DNA of 11,845 nucleotides, from NCBI GenBank assembly GCA_010671965.1, contig JAAHIC010000067.1, positions 1 to 11,845 on the forward strand. Direction: 5' to 3'. A program made the translations under genes and the position numbers. Of the stretch, positions 6,700-11,845 are shown one piece after another. The notes beneath the pieces are model-generated. The model made no database searches. It saw only the letters and a list, made by a program, of their open reading frames with translations, and had not been told where the DNA came from. This DNA comes from Leptolyngbya sp. SIO4C5. Its GTDB lineage: Bacteria; Cyanobacteriota; Cyanobacteriia; Phormidesmidales; Phormidesmidaceae. The number at the start of each line of letters is the position of its first letter. Position 1 is the first letter of the stretch.

Positions 6700-7584
6700 A
6701 TGCCAACCGTACTCACTCAGCCTCAAACCACTTTGCAGCTTCGGTCAGGTACACCCGCCGACGCTCGCATCTGCGGTGAAATCTGCTATGAAGCCTTTAA
6801 GACCATTTCTGAACAGCATCGCTTTCCGCCCGACTTTCCTCGGCCTGAGCTAGCTCAGGAAATGATGACGCGGCTGTTCTCTGACCCCTATACCTACTCG
6901 GTAGTGGCCGAAAAGGACGGTCAGATTGTGGGCAGCAACTTTCTGCTGGAAGGCGCAAAAGTCGCCGGGGTGGGGCCAATTACGATCGCTCCGGGGCTGC
7001 AAAACGGCTCGATTGGCAGACAGCTAATGATAGCGGTGCTAGAGCGATCGCGCCTGCAGAATTTTGCCGGTGTGCGCCTGGTGCAGGCGGCTTTTCACAG
7101 TCGTTCTCTGTCGCTTTACACCAAGCTGGGCTTCAATGTTCAAGAACCGCTAGCCAATCTGCAAGGCCCAGCCCTCAACCTGGCTCTGCCGGGCTATCCG
7201 GTGCGGCCTGCCACTGAAGCTGATCTCGACGCCTGTAATCAGCTCTGCCGGCAGGTACATGGCTTCGATCGCGCTCTAGAACTGCAGCAGGCCATCCGTC
7301 AGGGGACAGCCACCGTGGTTGAGCACGATTCACGCCTGACCGGATATGCCACGCTGATTGGCTTTTTCGGCCACGCCGTAGGGGAAAGCAATGAAGACCT
7401 GAAGGCGCTGATTGGAGCCGCTCAATCCTTTGCAGGTCCTGGCTTCCTGCTGCCGACTCGCAATAGCCAGCTCTTTCGCTGGTGCCTGCAGCAGGGCCTG
7501 CAGGTCGTTCAGCCGATGACGCTGATGAGCCTGGGACTTTACAGCCAGCCAACGGGCGTCTTTCTACCCTCCATTTTGTTTTAG
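6700..7584 (+). CDS. Two-domain GNAT-family N-acetyltransferase
   Basis: A 294-residue protein. Residues about 12-148 form a complete GNAT domain: the entry strand LQLRSGTPADARICGEICYE, a central beta hairpin, the acetyl-CoA loop (motif A, VGPITIAPGLQNGSIGRQLM, 91-110, with Q101-N-G-S-I-G106) and motif B (SLYTKLGF, 138-145). A second segment starts at YPVRPATEAD (166-175) and runs to about 280; it looks like a degenerate GNAT fold without a clear acetyl-CoA loop, and may dimerise or bind substrate. It should transfer an acetyl or acyl group to an amine; the substrate is unknown. The start is set by GGAGG (6687-6691), 8 bases before the ATG. A 38-base gap with no terminator leads to the sulfotransferase, so the two are probably co-transcribed. 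Confidence 0.9.
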   Translation: MPTVLTQPQTTLQLRSGTPADARICGEICYEAFKTISEQHRFPPDFPRPELAQEMMTRLFSDPYTYSVVAEKDGQIVGSNFLLEGAKVAGVGPITIAPGLQNGSIGRQLMIAVLERSRLQNFAGVRLVQAAFHSRSLSLYTKLGFNVQEPLANLQGPALNLALPGYPVRPATEADLDACNQLCRQVHGFDRALELQQAIRQGTATVVEHDSRLTGYATLIGFFGHAVGESNEDLKALIGAAQSFAGPGFLLPTRNSQLFRWCLQQGLQVVQPMTLMSLGLYSQPTGVFLPSILF

Positions 7585-7610
7585 CCCTGACCAATCTATT
7601 TACCACTCGC

Positions 7611-7615
7611 AGGAG
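7611..7615 (+). promoter_or_regulatory. Ribosome binding site deciding the sulfotransferase start
   Basis: AGGAG lies 7 bases before ATG 7623. The frame stays open upstream to 7482, but that part overlaps the acetyltransferase gene, so the downstream ATG is preferred. Confidence 0.8.
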
Positions 7616-7622
7616 AATCTCC

Positions 7623-8567
7623 ATGTCGGTGACCACCATGCCTGCTTTAGACACGCTTATAATGGGCGATCGCGCCTTTATACAGTGGCCGCAGAAAACG
7701 CGCGAACTGCACAGCCACCACTTTGATTCCACCATTTGGAATGACTTTCAGTTTCGCGATGATGACATCATCATCGCCACCTACGCCAAATCAGGCACCA
7801 CCTGGACACAGCAAATCGTCGCTCAGCTCTTGTTTCAGGGCGCAGAGGCTGTAGAGGTGGCAGAACTTTCTCCCTGGATGGATCTGCGGGTACCGCCCAA
7901 GGAAATCAAACTGCCCTTCGTAGAGGCCCAAACTCACCGGCGCTTTCTTAAAACCCATCTCCCCGTTGATGCTTTGGTCTTCTCGCCCCAGGCCAAATAT
8001 ATCTACATCGCCCGGGACGGACGGGACGTGGTCTGGAGCCTGTATAACCACCACGCCAACGGCAATGAGGACTTCTACGCCGCCCTCAATGACACCCCCG
8101 GACGGGTAGGGCCGCCCCTAGAAAAGCCGCCAGCCTCAGTCCTGCAATACTTCCAAGAGTGGCTGGCGGCAGACGGCTATCCCTTCTGGTCTTTCTGGGA
8201 AAATATCAAATCCTGGTGGGATATTCGCCACCTACCCAACGTCATGCTGCTGCACTACGCCGAACTGAAACGAGACATGCCAGGCCAAATTCGTCGCATT
8301 GCCGAGTTTCTAGACATTCCAATCGACGAATCTAAATGGGCAGATATTTTAGAGCACTGCAGCTTTGACTACATGAAGCGCAACGCGGCTAAGAGCGCGC
8401 CCTTGGGGGGTGTTTTCTGGGAAGGCGGAGCCCAAACCTTTGTTCACAAAGGAACTAACGGTCGCTGGAAGGATGTTTTGTCCCCAGCCGATATCGCTCA
8501 GTACGAGCAGATGGCGGTAGAAAAGCTGGGCGCTGACTGCGCTCACTGGCTAGCCACTGGCCTCTAG
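7623..8567 (+). CDS. PAPS-dependent sulfotransferase (Sulfotransfer_1 type)
   Basis: A 314-residue cytosolic-type sulfotransferase that moves sulfate from PAPS to a hydroxyl or amine of an acceptor. The 5'-phosphosulfate loop is KSGTTW (56-61). KTHLP (110-114) supplies the likely catalytic base H112. IARDGRDVVWS (129-139) supplies the 3'-phosphate contacts R131 and S139. The C-terminal cofactor loop is HKGTNGRW (275-282), where the RKGxxGDW known from animal enzymes is altered; I recall similar forms in other bacterial members. The length is normal and no domain is missing. No signal peptide or membrane helix is visible, so it acts in the cytoplasm. The acceptor cannot be read from sequence; the acetyltransferase and VOC protein upstream suggest that all three act on one small molecule or related ones. 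Its stop codon shares the CTAG at 8564-8567 with the opposing gene. Confidence 0.94.
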   Translation: MSVTTMPALDTLIMGDRAFIQWPQKTRELHSHHFDSTIWNDFQFRDDDIIIATYAKSGTTWTQQIVAQLLFQGAEAVEVAELSPWMDLRVPPKEIKLPFVEAQTHRRFLKTHLPVDALVFSPQAKYIYIARDGRDVVWSLYNHHANGNEDFYAALNDTPGRVGPPLEKPPASVLQYFQEWLAADGYPFWSFWENIKSWWDIRHLPNVMLLHYAELKRDMPGQIRRIAEFLDIPIDESKWADILEHCSFDYMKRNAAKSAPLGGVFWEGGAQTFVHKGTNGRWKDVLSPADIAQYEQMAVEKLGADCAHWLATGL

Positions 8568-10285
8568 CGTTGGGGTGTGAGGCGTGAAGGCAGAGCTGGT
8601 TTGAGATCAGAACCGGCTCTGTTTTTGGCGATCGCGGCTTTTAGACCAATCGAATTGCCAGCGAGTTCTAGTCTGCTAGAATCCGAGCCGGCAGAGAGGA
8701 CTAGGAGGTCTTCGTAGTAGCGAATGGCCTGATCGGCCGACCCTGCCGCCGCAGCGGCGCGGGCAGCCCCCAGGATAGTATTAAAGCGTCCCGGCCAGGT
8801 CACGAGCGAGTCTTCGTAGGCGGCTAATGCCTCTTGAGGTCGATTCAGCGCTAATAGCAAATCGCCTAAAGACTCCTGGGCCGGATAAATTGAGCCTGGA
8901 GTGACGGGATGTTTCTGAATTGTGGCTTCTAAGGCGATCGCCTCACGGCCTAGAGCGAGGGCGGTGTCCGACTGTCCATTCCCATAGGCCCGCCAAGACG
9001 ACAAGACTAGGCGATCGATCTCAATGTAAGTAGCAAATCCAGCTTCGCCCGCTTCCTGGGCCAGATCCCGCAAGGCTATCAGCCTTTGCTCTGCGGTTTC
9101 TGCCTGGTCAGCATCGTCCATGTGGACAGCTCCCAAGCCTTTAGCAAACCAACTCAGCGCTTCCGGCCAGAAAAATGATTCCCAGGCAAGGGTGGCAGGA
9201 GTCGCCGGTTCGATCACCAAAGCTTCTTGCCAAGCTCGCCTTTCAACCGCATAGCGGGCTGGCATAGACGCCAGGTGAAAAGCACTGATAAAGGTGCCCT
9301 GAAAAGGTTCTTGCCGTTCCAAAACTTCTGCCAGAACTGTCTGGGCTGCCTCGTCATTGGCCTGCTGCAGATAGGCATAAACCAGATAGTCGAGGGCATG
9401 GGGATAGTGATGGGACAGGCCATCTGCAGCCGGAAAGTTGAGCGCCGCGTCAGCGGAGCGGCGATTCCAGTCAATCACCTCAGGCCAGTAGCCCAAACGG
9501 ACGAAAATATGGGTCGGCATGTGCAGCGCGTGAGGCACTTCCGGGGCAATTTCGCCGTAGCTTCTGACTATATCAAGAGACTCACTGGCTCGAGCGTCAA
9601 TATCGTTGGCGTGGATGGTGTAGTGTATGGCCCCTGGATGAGCCGGTTCACGCTCGTAGATTTGTCGTAGGGTTTCTGCTGCTTGGCCGTTATAAGCCAA
9701 TTGATCAGCTTCAATTTGCCCCACCGCTAGCTGGGATAAGGCATAGAAGGCAGCAGTTTCGATGTCAGTAGGATGAGCTTCAAAAGCCTCCTGCATCGCC
9801 TCATGCCAGCGCCGAATCCGGGTCCACCAGTCAGCGGTTTCTGGTTCTCGGTAGAACGCAGCCGTAGCGGCTACCAAAGCAGCGTTGCGATCGCTCTCGA
9901 TTCCCAAAGCCTGAGCGGTCTGGATTTCCGCCAGTCCCTGCTTCAGCATGTCTACAGTCGGTCGGGACGGCCAAAGGGGTTGAAACAGGGTCATAGCAAC
10001 CCCCCAATGCGCCATAGCGCAGTCCGGATCGGCGGCTAAAATTTGGGAAAATGCAGAGCGAGACTCTTCGTACTGCATATGATGCAGCAAGGCCAAGGCC
10101 CGGTTAAAGTCATCTGCAACCTGGGTTTGACAGGCCACCTCAAAATTGACGGTTCCCAGAGATCTGGCGGAGGGCTGGGCGGCTTCTTGCGCCAAGGCGG
10201 CAGGTGCGATCGCTGAGATTGCAACCAAGACAGTGCCTCCCAAACTGGCGAGATGTTTCGCAAGCGCTTCAGAATAGACAGACAT
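8564..10285 (-). CDS. Exported TPR-repeat protein with conserved-looking His motifs
   Basis: A 573-residue protein. The N-terminus has a positively charged start, a hydrophobic core and an APAALA cleavage site (cut near residue 32), so it is probably exported to the periplasm or, if anchored, faces outward. The remainder is alpha-helical with TPR-like pairs, clearest at about 60-95 (RALALLHHMQYEESRSAFSQILAADP) and 465-530 (ESLGDLLLALNRPQEALAAYEDSL). Between them are histidine-rich segments: IHYTIHAND (220-228), HALHMPTHIF (252-261) and HHYPHALDY (292-300). I have seen similar segments in uncharacterised bacterial TPR proteins, but the function is unknown; metal binding or a catalytic pocket is an inference. 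The gene is convergent with, and overlaps by 4 bases, the sulfotransferase gene. A TTG at 10300 could extend it by 5 residues, but the ribosome binding site favours ATG 10285. Confidence 0.88.
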   Translation of the reverse strand: MSVYSEALAKHLASLGGTVLVAISAIAPAALAQEAAQPSARSLGTVNFEVACQTQVADDFNRALALLHHMQYEESRSAFSQILAADPDCAMAHWGVAMTLFQPLWPSRPTVDMLKQGLAEIQTAQALGIESDRNAALVAATAAFYREPETADWWTRIRRWHEAMQEAFEAHPTDIETAAFYALSQLAVGQIEADQLAYNGQAAETLRQIYEREPAHPGAIHYTIHANDIDARASESLDIVRSYGEIAPEVPHALHMPTHIFVRLGYWPEVIDWNRRSADAALNFPAADGLSHHYPHALDYLVYAYLQQANDEAAQTVLAEVLERQEPFQGTFISAFHLASMPARYAVERRAWQEALVIEPATPATLAWESFFWPEALSWFAKGLGAVHMDDADQAETAEQRLIALRDLAQEAGEAGFATYIEIDRLVLSSWRAYGNGQSDTALALGREAIALEATIQKHPVTPGSIYPAQESLGDLLLALNRPQEALAAYEDSLVTWPGRFNTILGAARAAAAAGSADQAIRYYEDLLVLSAGSDSSRLELAGNSIGLKAAIAKNRAGSDLKPALPSRLTPQR

Positions 10286-10292
10286 TGAACCG

Positions 10293-10298
10293 CCTCCC
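10293..10298 (-). promoter_or_regulatory. Ribosome binding site deciding the TPR-protein start
   Basis: On the minus strand GGGAGG lies 7 bases before ATG 10285. An upstream TTG start (10298-10300) would overlap this site itself, which argues against it. Confidence 0.8.
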
Positions 10299-10431
10299 AA
10301 AAATATCTAATTGTTAAGCTTTTATCTCTGCAAAACCTTTTTCATCCTGCTGTTGCGACCTAATTGATCGTAGCTAAAACTCAATCTTGAGGACTGTGTC
10401 GATATTGAATCTTAAAAGCTACGCCGGTACT

Positions 10432-10452
10432 AAAAAAAGCTTTGCTAAAGCT
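10432..10452 (-). terminator. Weak rho-independent terminator-like hairpin
   Basis: On the minus strand AGCTTT (10452-10447), loop AGC, and AAAGCT (10443-10438) form a 6-bp stem directly followed by a run of seven T (the last stem base included). It lies about 260 bases after the fumarylacetoacetase stop and about 150 before the TPR start, where a terminator for the former is expected. Only two of the six pairs are G-C, so efficiency would be low. Confidence 0.4.
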
Positions 10453-10568
10453 GTCAGCCCTAATCCAAGCCTTATAGAACAGTGCCCTGCGGCTGTATCT
10501 AACAATGTCCACATAACATCCATATGAGTAGGCGGGCCAAATCAAGTCCAACTCAGGTTGCCGGGTTT

Positions 10569-10592
10569 TCTCCCTTCGGGAGACACTTCGTG
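10569..10592. repeat. Double-hairpin interspersed repeat, degenerate copy
   Basis: TCTCCC (10569-10574) pairs with GGGAGA (10578-10583) around TTC, immediately followed by CAC-TTC-GTG (10584-10592), a second small hairpin, then AACG. From memory this matches a short repeat (GGGAGACGC...GCGAACG) very common between genes in heterocystous and related cyanobacteria. It has no T-run on either strand in the right place to be a terminator. Confidence 0.5.
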
Positions 10593-10711
10593 AACGACTG
10601 TTCTCAACCCTCTGCCTAGCAAGGGATCGAGCATTGAGCAAAGTCGAAATGCGTCCCATAAACAATCAGACCTACTTACTTAGAGAAGGGATAAAGCGCA
10701 AATCTGCTCCC

Positions 10712-11845
10712 TTAAATCCCAGGCAAAACACGGCCTTGGCAGTCTCCCAGACCAATGCGAACATATCCGGGTTTGTGACAGTAGCCGCGCAGAATCACGG
10801 TGTCACCGGCTGCCAAAAAAGCGCGAGTTTCGCCGCTGGGGAGCTGGAGGGGCTGCGTCCCCCGGCGGGTCATTTCCAGCAGCGACCCCTGGGAACCAGC
10901 TTCCGGCCCGGAAACCGTGCCGCTAGCCAACAGATCCCCCGGTCGCAGATTGCAGCCGTTGCTGGTGTGATGAGCGATCATCTGGGCAGGCGTCCAGTAC
11001 ATTTGCCGCAGATTGGCCCGGCTGAGCTGACAGGAAGCTATATCCTGATTCTGCATTTGAGCGGTTTGTAGCCAAACCTCAACCGTGAGATCAAGGCCGC
11101 CGCGTTCAGTATTCTCGGCGGAAGTAAGATAGGGCAGCGGCGCAGGATCGGCAGCGGGCCGGGCAAAGGCCGGGCAGCGAAAGGGGGCCAGGGCTTCGAG
11201 AGTGACGACCCAAGGAGATACCGTAGTGGCAAAGCTTTTACCCAAGAAGGGACCAAGGGGCTGGTATTCCCAGGCTTGGATATCCCGCGCGGACCAATCA
11301 TTGACCAAACAGAAGCCGAAGAGGGCTGACTCGGCCTGGGCGATCGCCAGCGGCTGTCCCCACGAATTTCCCGCACCAATAAAGCAGCCCACCTCCAGCT
11401 CATAGTCCAGGGCGCGGCAGGGGCCGAAGCTGGGCCTGTCCTCGTCTGGCCCTTTGCGCTGACCTTGGGGCCAGGGAATCGGAGTCCCGCTGACCACCAA
11501 CGAGGAACTGCGGCCATGATAGGCCACGGGGACATGTTTATAGTTGGGCAGCAGCGGATTTTCCGGGCGAAACAGGGAGCCAACGTTAGTGGCGTGAAAA
11601 ATAGAGGCGTAGAAGTCGGTATAGTCGCCCACGGTGGCTGGCAGGTGCATTGTGGCGGCTTTCATGGGCACCAGAATCTGCTCGGCGGCAGGAGGGGGAT
11701 TGCCAGCCCGGAGCAGCTGCTGTAGGCGCTGGCGCAGTTGATGATTGACCTCATGGCCGAGGGCCATTAGCGGATTCAGCGTCGAGGCGGTGACTGCCGC
11801 CCGTAGAGCCGTGGGCAGGTCGGTCAGTAGGCCCGCCTGATGACA
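10712..11845 (-). CDS. fah: Fumarylacetoacetase, 5' end outside window
   Basis: The last 377 residues of fumarylacetoacetate hydrolase, which cleaves 4-fumarylacetoacetate to fumarate and acetoacetate, the final step of tyrosine and homogentisate breakdown. The frame is open through the right edge; an internal ATG at 11767 is not the start, because GLLTDLPTALRAAVTASTLNPL upstream of it continues the expected N-terminal domain. Counting from the first visible residue, and by comparison with the mouse enzyme, metal ligands are D77 (DYTDFY), E149 and E151 (LDYELEV) and D183 (NDWSARD); the catalytic base is H84 (HATN); substrate contacts include R112 (YHGRSSS) and K203 (GKSF). All key residues are present, so the enzyme should be active. 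The family is usually 420-440 residues, so about 45-60 are missing. No other tyrosine-pathway gene is in the window. Confidence 0.95.
   Translation of the reverse strand, partial: CHQAGLLTDLPTALRAAVTASTLNPLMALGHEVNHQLRQRLQQLLRAGNPPPAAEQILVPMKAATMHLPATVGDYTDFYASIFHATNVGSLFRPENPLLPNYKHVPVAYHGRSSSLVVSGTPIPWPQGQRKGPDEDRPSFGPCRALDYELEVGCFIGAGNSWGQPLAIAQAESALFGFCLVNDWSARDIQAWEYQPLGPFLGKSFATTVSPWVVTLEALAPFRCPAFARPAADPAPLPYLTSAENTERGGLDLTVEVWLQTAQMQNQDIASCQLSRANLRQMYWTPAQMIAHHTSNGCNLRPGDLLASGTVSGPEAGSQGSLLEMTRRGTQPLQLPSGETRAFLAAGDTVILRGYCHKPGYVRIGLGDCQGRVLPGI

Larger units (their letters stand above)
10286..10711. other. Gene-free intergenic region between TPR gene and fumarylacetoacetase gene
   Basis: These 426 bases separate two minus-strand genes. 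The stretch holds the TPR gene's ribosome binding site, a terminator-like hairpin at 10432-10452 and a palindromic repeat near 10569-10592. A minus-strand open frame at 10381-10665 exists, but its start has no ribosome binding site and its Arg- and Ser-rich, Tyr-rich composition does not look like a protein family; part of it is simply the repeat. No tRNA or known RNA family is recognised. The spacing and the terminator argue that the two genes are separate transcription units. Confidence 0.65.

Noticed and set aside
7482..7622. N-terminal extension of the sulfotransferase into the acetyltransferase gene
   Set aside because: It overlaps an established gene in another frame, and AGGAG before ATG 7623 marks the start.
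10304..10333. Possible promoter of the TPR gene (TTGCAG, 18 bases, TAGATA)
   Set aside because: Transcription would start at or inside the ribosome binding site at 10293-10298, and the -10 matches only half of the consensus.
10381..10665. Minus-strand open frame of about 94 codons in the intergenic gap
   Set aside because: TTG start without ribosome binding site, no family resemblance, odd Arg/Ser/Tyr-rich composition, and it overlaps the repeat and the terminator-like hairpin.

Overview
The window looks like a piece of a cyanobacterial chromosome, probably from a filamentous Leptolyngbya-like lineage, although the genus is a guess. Three things support this: frequent HIP1 octamers (GCGATCGC, for example at 41-48, 1831-1838, 1840-1847 and 2183-2190), two protein families typical of cyanobacteria (a membrane-anchored pentapeptide protein and a giant NB-ARC/WD40 protein), and intergenic palindromes of cyanobacterial type. 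No rRNA, tRNA, transposase gene, CRISPR array or prophage gene is visible.

Layout. At the left edge is the last 27 codons of an unidentified plus-strand gene. A perfect 35-bp inverted repeat with a 4-nt loop follows at once and runs into the start of the next gene, which encodes a 573-residue membrane pentapeptide-repeat protein. That gene converges, with one base between the stops, on a 1264-residue minus-strand protein built as HTH, NB-ARC (STAND) NTPase, short pentapeptide bridge and 14 WD40 repeats. A gene-free stretch of about 530 bp (5678-6208) holds the WD40 gene's upstream region, an operator-like cluster of short repeats and a second palindromic element.

Next is a compact plus-strand operon: a VOC (glyoxalase-fold) protein, a two-domain GNAT acetyltransferase and a PAPS-dependent sulfotransferase. 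Spacing is 5 nt and 38 nt, and each gene has its own Shine-Dalgarno site. The operon converges on a minus-strand gene for an exported TPR protein, and the two stop codons share one CTAG palindrome. A 426-bp gap with a probable weak terminator and a third repeat element separates this from the last gene, fumarylacetoacetase (final step of tyrosine/homogentisate breakdown), whose N-terminus lies beyond the right edge.

How the genes work together. The NB-ARC/WD40 protein has the parts of a ligand-gated switch with a DNA-binding-like N-terminus instead of a known killing effector. The VOC-GNAT-sulfotransferase trio reads as a small-molecule modification or detoxification cassette of unknown substrate. 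The fumarylacetoacetase is ordinary catabolism. I did not find a clearly new defence or mobile system. The most unusual signals are the long perfect hairpin over a gene start, the repeat core it shares with a second intergenic element, the modification operon, and the double-propeller STAND protein with an operator-like array upstream.
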